Below, one piece after another: positions 10,303 through 18,349 of a stretch of 64,000 bases of DNA (position 1 is the first letter of the stretch; each line of letters starts with the position of its first letter). Made by a program: the position numbers and the translations under genes. Location of the stretch: the NCBI GenBank assembly GCA_913055155.1, contig CAJXJR010000013.1:62001-126000 (forward strand), read 5' to 3'. The notes under the pieces are model-generated. The model saw nothing but the letters and a program-made list of their open reading frames with translations. It was not told the origin of the DNA and did no database searches. The stretch comes from an uncultured Erythrobacter sp. Its GTDB lineage: Bacteria; Pseudomonadota; Alphaproteobacteria; Sphingomonadales; Sphingomonadaceae.

Positions 10303-11499
10303 ATGGCCACTTTCAACGAAGCCGATCCCGTCGTCATCCTTTCCTACGCCCGCACCCCGATGGGCGCGATGCAGGGTGCGCTGTCCGACGTGGCGGCCAC
10401 CGACCTGGGCGCAACGGCTGTGAAGGCGGCAATGCAACGTGCCGGTGTCGCGGGCGAGGACGTGGACCGCGTCTACATGGGCTGCGTGCTGCCCGCCGGC
10501 CTGGGCCAGGCCCCGGCCCGCCAGGTGGCGGTAAAATCGGGCCTGCCGCTTTCGGCGCAGGCGACCACGGTCAACAAGGTCTGCGGCTCTGGCATGCAGA
10601 CCGTCATCATGGGCGCCGAGGCGCTGGCCGCCGGCACGGCCGATTTCATCGTCTCGGGCGGGATGGAAAGCATGACCAACGCGCCCTACCTGCTGAAGAA
10701 GCACCGCAGCGGCGCACGCATCGGGCACGATACCGCCTATGACCACATGTTCCTCGACGGGCTGGAAGATGCCTACGAGGCCGGCCGCGCCATGGGCACT
10801 TTCGCGCAGGACATGGCAGACAAGTACCAGCTTACGCGTGAGGACATGGACAATTACTCCATCACCTCGCTCGAACGCGCCAACGCCGCCATCGCCAGCG
10901 GAGCCTTTGCCGACGAGGTGGTTCCGGTCACCTACTCCACCCGCAAGGGCGAGGTCACCGTCGACACCGACGAATCGCCGGCCAAGGGTCGCCCGGACAA
11001 GATCCCGCAACTGCGCCCGGCCTTCGCCAAGGATGGCACGATCACCGCGGCCACGTCCTCATCGATCTCCGACGGTGCGGCTGCCGTGGTGCTGACGCGC
11101 AAGAGCGTGGCCGAAGCCAAGGGCCTGACGCCCGTCGCCACGATCGTGGGCCTTGCTGCCCATGCGCAGGAGCCTGCCGCCTTCACCACCGCCCCCGTGG
11201 GCGCGATCATGAAGCTGCTGGAACAGACCGGCTGGGGCGTCGAGGATGTCGACCTGTGGGAAGTGAACGAGGCCTTTGCCTGCGTCGCCATGTTCGCCAT
11301 GCGCGACATCGGCATCGATCACGACAAGATCAACGTCAACGGCGGCGCCACGGCGCTGGGCCACCCCATCGGCGCCAGCGGCACCCGCATCATCGTCACC
11401 CTGCTGAACGCGCTCAAGCAGCAGGGCAAGAAGCGCGGTATCGCAACGCTGTGCATCGGCGGCGGCGAAGGCACTGCGGTGGCCGTCGAACTCGCCTGA
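10303..11499 (+). CDS. acetyl-CoA C-acetyltransferase (thiolase)
   Basis: Thiolase that condenses or cleaves acyl-CoA, 398 residues, cytosolic. The nucleophile Cys94 sits in NKVCGSGMQ. The C-terminal active-site motifs are NGGATALGHPIGASG near residue 345 and LCIGGGEG near 384, matching the biosynthetic/degradative thiolase II family (atoB/phaA-like). The ATG at 10303 is preceded by AGAGG ten bases away and gives the normal family N-terminus (DPVVILSYARTPMGAMQG). No other pathway gene adjoins it, so its role (ketone, PHA or leucine/isoleucine catabolism) is undetermined. Confidence 0.95.
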   Translation: MATFNEADPVVILSYARTPMGAMQGALSDVAATDLGATAVKAAMQRAGVAGEDVDRVYMGCVLPAGLGQAPARQVAVKSGLPLSAQATTVNKVCGSGMQTVIMGAEALAAGTADFIVSGGMESMTNAPYLLKKHRSGARIGHDTAYDHMFLDGLEDAYEAGRAMGTFAQDMADKYQLTREDMDNYSITSLERANAAIASGAFADEVVPVTYSTRKGEVTVDTDESPAKGRPDKIPQLRPAFAKDGTITAATSSSISDGAAAVVLTRKSVAEAKGLTPVATIVGLAAHAQEPAAFTTAPVGAIMKLLEQTGWGVEDVDLWEVNEAFACVAMFAMRDIGIDHDKINVNGGATALGHPIGASGTRIIVTLLNALKQQGKKRGIATLCIGGGEGTAVAVELA

Positions 11500-11513
11500 T
11501 TTCTCCCGCTTCC

Positions 11514-11539
11514 AGGGGCGGACGGCCAAGTCCGCCCTT
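11514..11539 (+). terminator. hairpin after thiolase gene, possible intrinsic terminator
   Basis: GGGCGGAC pairs perfectly with GTCCGCCC around a six-base loop just after the thiolase stop, extended by an A-T and a G-T pair. Only two T residues follow, so termination may be inefficient and some transcript could reach the lipoprotein gene at 11602. Confidence 0.5.
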
Positions 11540-11601
11540 GGCAATGCCCCTTGGCCTGTGACACAAGGCCCCGAAGGACAGAGGAAAGGGAGAAACCTGT
11601 C

Positions 11602-12048
11602 ATGAAGAAGCTTATCGCCGTCTGCGCTGCCATCACGCTTGCCGCCTGCAACAGCGGCGCGGAGACCGAGAGCGCCGACGATGCCGATACGGCAGAGGCA
11701 GGTGATGCCAGCGACATCCTTGAAGGCGATGCTCCCGGTTTCGAAGCCGTGGCGCCGGGCACCTACCAGGTTACCCGCAGCGGCGGCGAAGTCGATTTCA
11801 TCGAAATCCACCCGGGCATGACCTTCAGCCGCGTGGCCGAAGGCGGCGAAGCCACCGGCGGCGTGATCTTCATGAAGGACGGCAAGACCTGCTTCCTGGT
11901 CGAAGGCGACGAGGAAGAGGCCTGCTTCATCGACGGGCCGACGCAGGAAGACGGCAGCATGCAGACCACGTCCGAAGCGGGTGACGTATCCACCGTCATG
12001 CCCGTTGACGGGCACCTGGCAGACCACGTCGACGAAATCGAAGGCTAA
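11602..12048 (+). CDS. small lipoprotein, paralogue of the next gene
   Basis: A 148-residue putative lipoprotein. The leader MKKLIAVCAAITLAAC ends in a lipobox (LAAC), so Cys16 would be lipidated. The mature protein starts with an acidic linker, then a beta-rich domain with GTYQVTRSGGEVDFIEIHPG and two later cysteines (KTCFLV and EACFID). The next gene has the same leader, the same motif order and similarly placed cysteines, so the pair arose by duplication. An AGGAAAGGGAG-rich ribosome site precedes the ATG. Function unknown. Confidence 0.8.
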   Translation: MKKLIAVCAAITLAACNSGAETESADDADTAEAGDASDILEGDAPGFEAVAPGTYQVTRSGGEVDFIEIHPGMTFSRVAEGGEATGGVIFMKDGKTCFLVEGDEEEACFIDGPTQEDGSMQTTSEAGDVSTVMPVDGHLADHVDEIEG

Positions 12049-12081
12049 GGCCGCAATTACCACGGACCCATGGGCGGCCTT
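12047..12081 (+). other. inverted repeat between the two lipoprotein genes
   Basis: AAGGCCGC at 12047-12054 pairs with GCGGCCTT at 12074-12081 across a 19-base loop, right at the first lipoprotein's stop codon. No T-run follows. It could be a weak attenuator or an mRNA-stabilising hairpin; this is inference. Confidence 0.35.
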
Positions 12082-12133
12082 GTCCGTTCAGTAAATCCAG
12101 ACGAAATCAACTCTCAGGAACAGGGAAACAACC

Positions 12134-12514
12134 ATGAAGAAGCTTATTGCCATTGCCGGCATCGCCACCCTCGCCGCTTGCGGCGGCGGCACCGACGAGC
12201 CTGCGGAAGACGCGAGCCTCGATGAAGCGGCAGCCGAAGTGATCCCCGCAACCAGTGCCGGCAGCTACACCTCCACCACGCCCGATGGCGTCGAAGTGGT
12301 CGTCGCGCTCAACGCCGATGGCACCTATACCGTCACCGAAGGTGGCGAGCAGGCCGAAGCCGGCACCTGGGAAGACAACATTCGCGGCACCTGCCTGACC
12401 GCCGAAGGCGGTGACGGCGAAAACTGCTTCAACATCCAGCCCGGTGCCGAAGAAGGCATGATGGACATCACCGGCCCCGACGGTGAAACCATGAGCTACA
12501 GCTTCGAAGGCTGA
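12134..12514 (+). CDS. small lipoprotein, paralogue of the previous gene
   Basis: A 126-residue putative lipoprotein with leader MKKLIAIAGIATLAAC and lipobox LAAC followed by GGG. The mature part has an acidic linker and a compact domain with GSYTSTTPDGVEVVVALNAD, a GTWE turn, and cysteines in RGTCLTAEG and ENCFNIQ. Those features align with the gene at 11602. It ends just before a strong terminator hairpin. No function is recognised; a small periplasmic or outer-membrane protein is most likely. Confidence 0.8.
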   Translation: MKKLIAIAGIATLAACGGGTDEPAEDASLDEAAAEVIPATSAGSYTSTTPDGVEVVVALNADGTYTVTEGGEQAEAGTWEDNIRGTCLTAEGGDGENCFNIQPGAEEGMMDITGPDGETMSYSFEG

Positions 12515-12537
12515 AGCCTGCACAAACAATAGAAGAA

Positions 12538-12564
12538 GGGCGGTCCGCTTGGGCCGCCCTTTTT
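12538..12564 (+). terminator. intrinsic terminator after lipoprotein pair
   Basis: A nine-pair stem (GGGCGGTCC with GGGCCGCCC, one G-T wobble) around the loop GCTT is followed by TTTTT. It lies 24 bases after the lipoprotein stop and between convergent genes. On the minus strand the stem is followed by CTTCTTCT, so it may act weakly in both directions. Confidence 0.85.
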
Positions 12565-12577
12565 CGTTGCCGCAGCC

Positions 12578-13048
12578 TCAGGGTTCCCCCGCCCCCCACA
12601 GGCGGGATTCTTCCACCCAGCCCACGTGCCGCTCCACATCCAGCTCGCACCAGCCATTCTCGCAATCGCCCAGCAGGCCGACCACGCCGGGCTCCAGGTT
12701 CCAGCGCAGGTCCGACGCGGCAGACGGTTCGGCGCGCATGGCCGCCAGGCCTTCGCCGGTGACAATGGCGGTACGCTGGCGGCTCAGCAGCCTCGCGGAA
12801 ATCCACCCGTTGGTACCGTCGGGCTCCTCGACATAGCGCCAGCCCTGCATGCGGCGCACCACTTTCACTGGCAGCCCCTCGCGCTTGTAGACCCACATGA
12901 TGGGGAACTGCTCACCTGCACCCACGCGCATGTTCGCCTCGCTCGTATCGATGCTGGCCCAATAGGGCAGTTCCACGTCCTGCGCCGAGGCAGGAGCGGC
13001 GAGTGCGAGGGCAAGCGTGGCAAGGGCGAGTCGGTGGCAACGGGGCAT
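12578..13048 (-). CDS. exported SH3-like domain protein
   Basis: A 156-residue protein with a clear signal peptide (LALATLALALAAPASAQ) and two bacterial SH3-like units. The first is ANMRVGAGEQFPIMWVYKRE with GLPVKVVRRMQGWRYVEE and GTNGWISARLL. The second is AAMRAEPS to WCELDVERHVGWVEESRLWG. Such domains usually bind peptidoglycan or peptides in the periplasm; the exact role is unknown. It converges with the lipoprotein pair and is divergent from the ammonium transporter gene. Confidence 0.85.
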   Translation of the reverse strand: MPRCHRLALATLALALAAPASAQDVELPYWASIDTSEANMRVGAGEQFPIMWVYKREGLPVKVVRRMQGWRYVEEPDGTNGWISARLLSRQRTAIVTGEGLAAMRAEPSAASDLRWNLEPGVVGLLGDCENGWCELDVERHVGWVEESRLWGAGEP

Positions 13049-13179
13049 GACAGGGGATTAGCCTTCCACAGACGGCACTCGCAACCGGCAACACGGCTCT
13101 TGCCCAATTGGAATAATCTGTCCTAACAGGCGCCCCGGACGTAATCCCGCTCGCCGAACGGGATGGAGGGGAACAACAA

Positions 13180-14481
13180 ATGCTTCGCAAACTCGCCGCC
13201 GCGACGGCTCTCGTCGCCCTGCCGCATGTCGCCCATGCGCAGGAACTCACCAACGTCGCGCAAAACGATTCCGGCGATACAGCGTGGATCCTCACGGCCA
13301 CCGCACTGGTGCTGCTGATGACGCTGCCGGGCCTTGGCCTGTTCTACGGCGGGCTGGTGCGGGCGAAGAATTTCCTTTCCGTGCTGCTGCAGGTCGGCGC
13401 GGTGGCGGGCATCGCCTCGGTCCTGTGGGTGATGGTTGGCTATACGCTGGCCTTCGGCAACAGCACCGGCGGATGGATCGGCGATGGCAGCCGATGGATG
13501 ATGATCGATCTGGGCAACCTCAGCCCGATCGCGACGACCCTGCCCGAAAGCACCTTTGCCATGTTCCAGCTGACTTTCGCAGCGATTACCCCGGCGCTGA
13601 TGGTGGGCGCGTGGGTAGACCGGGCCCGGTTTGGCTGGGTGGTTGCCTTCACAGCCATCTGGGGCCTGCTGGTCTATGCGCCCGTCGCCCACTGGGTGTG
13701 GGGCGGCGGCTGGATGAGCGAACTTGGTGTGCTCGACTTCGCCGGCGGGCTGGTGGTGCATACCACGGCAGGCGCTTCGGCGCTGGTCGTAGCGCTGTTG
13801 CTCGGTCGGCGCCAGGGCTTTCCCGGCTCCACGCTGCTACCGCACGCGCCGGGCATGACCATGCTGGGCGCCATGCTGCTGTGGGTCGGCTGGTTCGGCT
13901 TCAATGGCGGCAGCGCGGTTGCCGCGACAGACGATGCCTCCATGGCCATCATCAACACCCATGTCGCCGCGGCCACGGCCGCGCTGCTGTGGGTGCTGGT
14001 GGAAAAGATCGCCTTCGGCAAGGCGACCACGGTGGGCTTTGCCACCGGTGCGATTGCCGGCCTTGCCACGGTGACCCCGGCAGCCGGCTTCATCTCGCCC
14101 GGCGCCGCGATCCTGTTCGGCATGCTGGCTGCGCTGGTCTGCTACTATGCAATCCAGCTGGTGAAGAACAAGCTGAAGATCGACGACTCGCTCGACGTCT
14201 TCGCCGTGCACGGCGTGGGCGGGATGCTGGGCAGCCTGCTGCTGGGCGTGTTCCTGTCCGCAGACCTTGGCGGCACCGGCTATGCCGAGGGCATGGGCAT
14301 GGGCTCCATGCTGGGCGTGCAGGCCATGGCCATCGTGGTGACGGCGCTGTTCTCCGCCGTGCTGACGGCAGTAATCGGCATCGCGGTGTCGCTGTTCATC
14401 CCGATGCGGGTGAGCGAGGAAGAGGAAGTCCAGGGCCTCGACCAGACCAGCCACGGCGAGCGCAGCTGGCAGTTCGACTAG
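13180..14481 (+). CDS. amt: ammonium transporter
   Basis: Inner-membrane ammonium channel of the Amt/Mep/Rh family, 433 residues, with a cleavable leader (LAAATALVALPHVAHAQ) and eleven hydrophobic helices. Family motifs include GLGLFYGGLVRAKNFLSVLLQ near residue 48, WVGWFGFNGGSA, and VHGVGGMLGSLLLG near residue 345, which contains pore-lining His. A strong GGAGGGG ribosome site precedes the ATG. No glnK gene adjoins it, which is the common partner, so PII control would come from elsewhere. Confidence 0.95.
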   Translation: MLRKLAAATALVALPHVAHAQELTNVAQNDSGDTAWILTATALVLLMTLPGLGLFYGGLVRAKNFLSVLLQVGAVAGIASVLWVMVGYTLAFGNSTGGWIGDGSRWMMIDLGNLSPIATTLPESTFAMFQLTFAAITPALMVGAWVDRARFGWVVAFTAIWGLLVYAPVAHWVWGGGWMSELGVLDFAGGLVVHTTAGASALVVALLLGRRQGFPGSTLLPHAPGMTMLGAMLLWVGWFGFNGGSAVAATDDASMAIINTHVAAATAALLWVLVEKIAFGKATTVGFATGAIAGLATVTPAAGFISPGAAILFGMLAALVCYYAIQLVKNKLKIDDSLDVFAVHGVGGMLGSLLLGVFLSADLGGTGYAEGMGMGSMLGVQAMAIVVTALFSAVLTAVIGIAVSLFIPMRVSEEEEVQGLDQTSHGERSWQFD

Positions 14482-14502
14482 CCGGATCGCGGCGCCGCGG
14501 TA

Positions 14503-15210
14503 TCAGCCGCGCGCCGCATCCACCTCCGCCATCCTGGCTAGGATCTTCTCGATGCACGCGGCAGACGTGCCCAGCGTGAAATGCGGCGCATCGATGCGCA
14601 GCGTCGTGTCCGCCTCCCCCTCCCGGCCGCAGCAGCATTCGGGCGCGACGATGCCGTCGGTGGCAGACCATACCGCGATGGTGGGTACCGGCGGCTTGGC
14701 GGCGATGTCCTCGGCAAAGGGCGGATTGTCGACCTTGTGATCGTTGATCGCCTCGTACAGCTTCCACGCACGGTTGGCGTGGCGATCGCCCGAAAACGGA
14801 CTGGCCACCGTCACCACCATGTCGACATGCTCCGCACAGCGATGGGCCAGTACCCGCGCATACATCCCGCCCAGGCTCCACCCGATCAGCACCACCTTCT
14901 TACCGGTCTGGCGGTGCAGCTGCGCCAGCCGGCCTTCGAGCAGCTTCAGTTTCGCCGGATCGGCTCCGAGGTTGATGCCTTGCCGCCAGCCTTCGGGCAG
15001 GAAACCGCGCGTCTTCAGGGTGCGGCGCAGCAGCGTGGTGGAGATATCGCCGGTGGTCAGGCCGGGGATCACCATCGCCGCGCGCCCATCCCCGAAGACC
15101 GGACCTTTCCTCGGCAGCCGCAGAGGATTGAGCAGTACGCGCGGGATCGCCAGCCCTTCTCGCAAGGTGTTGCGCAGGGGTGGCGAGGCTTCGCGCGGGG
15201 TGTCGGGCAT
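14503..15210 (-). CDS. alpha/beta hydrolase
   Basis: A 235-residue alpha/beta hydrolase. The nucleophile elbow is GWSLGGMYA near residue 117, an acid is in VWSATDGIVAPE, and a histidine follows in DAPHFTLGTS, giving a plausible Ser-Asp-His triad. An unusual run of three cysteines (ECCCG) follows the acid. The ATG overlaps by one base the stop of the flavin oxidoreductase gene upstream, so the two are cotranscribed. The substrate is unknown; a lipase or esterase is most likely. Confidence 0.8.
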   Translation of the reverse strand: MPDTPREASPPLRNTLREGLAIPRVLLNPLRLPRKGPVFGDGRAAMVIPGLTTGDISTTLLRRTLKTRGFLPEGWRQGINLGADPAKLKLLEGRLAQLHRQTGKKVVLIGWSLGGMYARVLAHRCAEHVDMVVTVASPFSGDRHANRAWKLYEAINDHKVDNPPFAEDIAAKPPVPTIAVWSATDGIVAPECCCGREGEADTTLRIDAPHFTLGTSAACIEKILARMAEVDAARG

Positions 15211-16619
15211 CAGTCCCCGGTCAGGATCCGGTCGACCAGCTGCTTCACCGTGGGGGTAAAGTTGTTCGAATAGAACGGGTCGGTCTTGAAGTTGAAGGCT
15301 GCGTGTCCGGCAAAGGCCAGGTTCTGGTTCACGTCGCCGCCGTGGGCAATATCCTGCAGGGTCTTCTGAATGCAGAAGCTGCGCGGATCGGCCAGGCGGC
15401 CGGTGGTGTAGTCGTCGTGGTCCTTCCAGCTGGAAAAACCGCAGTGCGACAGGCAGCCCATGCAATCGGCCTGGTCCTTGCGGATCTCGGCACGCTCCTC
15501 TGCGCTGACGAAGATGACGGTGTCGTCCGGCGTCTTAAGTGCATCGGTATAGCCTTCGGCTACCCAGGCGCGGGCGCGTTCGCGATCCTTGGGCGTGACC
15601 CAGAAGTTCTTGCCCTTCACGCCGACGTCGAGCTGTACCGTATGCTCACCCGCCTCGACCTTCGAATAGGGAATCTGCCGCTCGCTGCGGGCTTCCAGAT
15701 TGCGCAGGAACGGGTTGCGGACGGCGGAACTGTAGAAGCCGGTCGGGCTGAAGCGGTGCAACAGCACGTCGCCCTCGTCCAGGTTGCGCAGCATGTCCTT
15801 CCACCCTTGCGGGATCGGGCTTTCCTGCGTCAGCAGCGGACGCGTGCCGTACTGGAAGGCGATCTGCCCCAGTTCGGGGTTGTCGATCCAGTCTTCCCAG
15901 TCGCGCAGGTACCACACGCCGCCCGCCATCACGATTGGCACGTCTTCGGATACACCTTCCTTGCGCATCGTCGCGCGCAGGGCGGCAACGCGGGGATAGG
16001 GATCTTCGGGCTTTTCCGGGTCCTCTGCATTGGACAGGCCGTTGTGCCCGCCAGCAAGCCACGGGTCTTCGTAGACCACGGCCGCCATCAGGTGCGACAC
16101 CTTGTGATAGCTGCGCTTCCACAAGGCACGGAATGCGCGGGCGGAACTGATGATCGGCAGGTAGTTCACATCGAAGCGGGCCGCGATCTCGGCCAGCTTG
16201 TAGGGCATGCCGGCCCCGCAGGTGACGCCGGTAACGAGGCCGCGCGTGCGTTCCAGCACGCCTTCCAGCACGGCTTGCGCCCCGCCCATTTCCCACAGCA
16301 CGTTGATGTTGATCGCACCATTACCGCCGGCAATGTCATAGGCTTTCTTGACCTGCGCGGTGGCACCATCGATGGCGTACTTGATCAACTGCTCGTGACG
16401 TTCCTTGCGCGTCAGCTGGTCGTATACCTGCGGGATGATCTTGCCTTCGGCATCGTAGCTGTCGGCATTCACCGCGCTGACCGTGCCGATGCCGCCCGCA
16501 GCGGCCCACGCGCCTGAACTGGCGTGGTTGGTAGCGGAAACGCCCTTGCCGCCTTCGATCAGCGGCCAGACTTCGCGGCCACCATAGGAAATCGGCTTAA
16601 GACCCTTAAAACTCATCAT
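15210..16619 (-). CDS. nitronate monooxygenase-like flavin oxidoreductase, long form
   Basis: A 469-residue TIM-barrel FMN enzyme of the nitronate monooxygenase/FabK-like group. The N-terminal part has GGKGVSATNHASSGAWAAAG, the middle has GVTCGAGMP and IVMAGGVWYL, and later AFQYGTRPLLTQESP. The C-terminal ~100 residues are additional to the minimal family and include DCMGCLSHCGFSSW, a tight cysteine cluster. The gene starts inside the 3' end of the methyltransferase gene. ATG at 16619 or 16616 could be used. It is coupled to the hydrolase downstream. Confidence 0.8.
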   Translation of the reverse strand: MMSFKGLKPISYGGREVWPLIEGGKGVSATNHASSGAWAAAGGIGTVSAVNADSYDAEGKIIPQVYDQLTRKERHEQLIKYAIDGATAQVKKAYDIAGGNGAININVLWEMGGAQAVLEGVLERTRGLVTGVTCGAGMPYKLAEIAARFDVNYLPIISSARAFRALWKRSYHKVSHLMAAVVYEDPWLAGGHNGLSNAEDPEKPEDPYPRVAALRATMRKEGVSEDVPIVMAGGVWYLRDWEDWIDNPELGQIAFQYGTRPLLTQESPIPQGWKDMLRNLDEGDVLLHRFSPTGFYSSAVRNPFLRNLEARSERQIPYSKVEAGEHTVQLDVGVKGKNFWVTPKDRERARAWVAEGYTDALKTPDDTVIFVSAEERAEIRKDQADCMGCLSHCGFSSWKDHDDYTTGRLADPRSFCIQKTLQDIAHGGDVNQNLAFAGHAAFNFKTDPFYSNNFTPTVKQLVDRILTGD

Positions 16620-17391
16620 TGTCCCCAGAAGGGTTCTCGTCTGTCATCGAGAACTCGGTGGTTGTGTCGCCCGGTTGCACACAGGGTTCGATATCGCGCG
16701 GTTCAGGTCGTTCGCCGACCACTTCGAACTGCGCGTAATACCCCGCAATCTGCGGCTTGCGCACGAATTCGACGAGCCGATAGCCGACTCGCTCGAATTC
16801 GCAAAACAGAAGTTGTGGATTGATACCGTGCTGATCCGTCGGGCGATCGGTATCCACCACGATCACCTGCCCGCCTTCGCGCAGCGCCGGGCGCATGCGC
16901 CACAGCAGGGCATAGGGCTCGGTGATCTCGTGATACATGTGCACCATGAAGATACGGTCGAAGCTGTTTTCGGGCAGCTTGGGATCGTCTGGGCCGCCCA
17001 GCGCGATCGATACGTTGTCAAGCCGTTCACGCTCCACCCGGTTACCCAGGCGACGCAGGGCGTCCTCGTCGATATCCTGCGCCAGCACGCGACCGTCCTC
17101 GCCCACACGAGCGGCCAGGCGCACGGTGTAATAGCCCTCGCCCGCACCGATATCGGCCACGGTCATGCCGGGCCGAATGTCGGCTTGGTCCATCACCACC
17201 TGCGCTTCCTGCCGGTCGTCGCGGATCTGCTCTGTCGAGAAGGCGTTGGAGCCGGTAGCCGAAACCGGGCGATAAGGACGCGGAAAATCGCGCGCGGTCA
17301 CGGGACGGTCGTCTTCCGCCACGTCGCAGGCTTCCAAGGACAGGCATGCCGCGGCGCCTGCAAGTATCCGGATGAAGCCACCGCTCTGCAT
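16606..17391 (-). CDS. lipoprotein-anchored class I SAM methyltransferase
   Basis: A 261-residue protein with an N-terminal leader ILAGAAACLSLEAC that ends in a lipobox-like sequence, so it is likely exported and lipidated. The catalytic domain shows motif I VADIGAGEGYYTVRLAA near residue 79, motif II around VLAQDIDEDAL, and the loop DRIFMVHMYHEI. The C-terminal tail is acidic (DENPSGDNDEF). A SAM enzyme outside the cytoplasm is odd, since SAM is not expected there. The leader may instead be a membrane anchor. Substrate unknown. Confidence 0.75.
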   Translation of the reverse strand: MQSGGFIRILAGAAACLSLEACDVAEDDRPVTARDFPRPYRPVSATGSNAFSTEQIRDDRQEAQVVMDQADIRPGMTVADIGAGEGYYTVRLAARVGEDGRVLAQDIDEDALRRLGNRVERERLDNVSIALGGPDDPKLPENSFDRIFMVHMYHEITEPYALLWRMRPALREGGQVIVVDTDRPTDQHGINPQLLFCEFERVGYRLVEFVRKPQIAGYYAQFEVVGERPEPRDIEPCVQPGDTTTEFSMTDENPSGDNDEF

Positions 17392-17472
17392 CCCCTAGCC
17401 TCTAGCGATTGCCGGGACGGAAGGCAAAGTGCCAAATTGGCTGAAATCCCCCGATGCCGCGGCTGCAGCCCC

Positions 17473-17946
17473 TCAGGCCGCCTGGCGTGCCGGTGCCGGG
17501 CGCGGCGACCAGCAGTTGTAGGGGCCGATCAGGGCAAGGCGCTTGCGGTGCGCAACCGTTCCCGCGGCCAGCAGGACGACCTGCAGGTAGGTTGGGGTGT
17601 TGGTCATGGCCCAGTAGGCCTGGTTCCACCCTTCCTTGTTGAGGAGCGCGGGAATGCTGCCAATGACTGCGACGACCCCGGCGGCAGCAACGCCCAGCGG
17701 ATAAACACGGTTTGCCCGCAGGGCGACGGTGATGAAGACGCTTGCCTTCATCATGTCGAACACCAGGCGGCTGAGGTTGAACTCACTGAAAGAGCGCGGG
17801 CCGATGGTATAGTGCAGGGTGAAGTCGACCACGGTTTCGACGCCGATGGCGGCGGCGCACCATCGCTCGGGCGAATCTCCCCTCGCCGCCGCATAGGCGA
17901 CGACGAGGAGAGTGATGGCGGTGGTGACGGTGTACTGGTCGATCAC
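17473..17946 (-). CDS. small integral membrane protein, unknown
   Basis: A 157-residue protein with about four hydrophobic segments: VTTAITLLVVAYAAARG, MMKASVFITVALRANRVY, LGVAAAGVVAVIGSIPALL and YLQVVLLAAGTVAHRKRLAL. The C-terminus is short and basic, with PAPARQAA. I recognise no family. It lies downstream of a small helical protein gene and a membrane-bound LuxR-type regulator gene on the same strand, with 18 bases to the gene before it, so the three may form one unit. Confidence 0.65.
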   Translation of the reverse strand: MIDQYTVTTAITLLVVAYAAARGDSPERWCAAAIGVETVVDFTLHYTIGPRSFSEFNLSRLVFDMMKASVFITVALRANRVYPLGVAAAGVVAVIGSIPALLNKEGWNQAYWAMTNTPTYLQVVLLAAGTVAHRKRLALIGPYNCWSPRPAPARQAA

Positions 17947-17964
17947 GCGCAGCCCATGTCGGCG

Positions 17965-18291
17965 TCAGGATGCCGATTGCAATTCAACGTGATGACCATA
18001 CGGATCGCCCGGCGGGCATCGATCGTCACCCAACACGTCATCCTGCACCTTCCGAAGGTTCTCGTGAACCCGCGCCAGATCGTTGCCCGCGTTCACCAGG
18101 GTCTGGTGCGACCTGGTCAACCGGAGCAGCGCCTCCTGGCCGACAAACGGGTCGGACTGCGTTTGCCGCCGCGCTTCGATCATCGCAGCAAGCAAGCTGC
18201 TTTGACGCAGCAAGGCGATATCGAGAGCATCTTCGGCGGCGCGCAGTTCACGCACGATACGCATCTGCGCAACATCATGTGACATGCCCAT
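17965..18291 (-). CDS. small helical protein, unknown
   Basis: A 108-residue, mostly helical soluble protein (VRELRAAEDALDIALLRQSS, LLRLTRSHQTLVNAGNDL) ending in a polar tail. Longer in-frame starts exist at 18333 and 18315. I chose 18291 because AAAGGAG sits eight bases ahead of it. The helical content and heptad-like leucine spacing suggest a coiled coil or a small protein-binding module. It lies 58 bases downstream of the LuxR-type regulator gene. Function not recognised. Confidence 0.65.
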   Translation of the reverse strand: MGMSHDVAQMRIVRELRAAEDALDIALLRQSSLLAAMIEARRQTQSDPFVGQEALLRLTRSHQTLVNAGNDLARVHENLRKVQDDVLGDDRCPPGDPYGHHVELQSAS

Positions 18292-18349
18292 ATCGAACAC
18301 TCCTTTGTCGGCCATCAGGCCCGTCAGGTGCAAGGAGCCTCAAGGCAGC

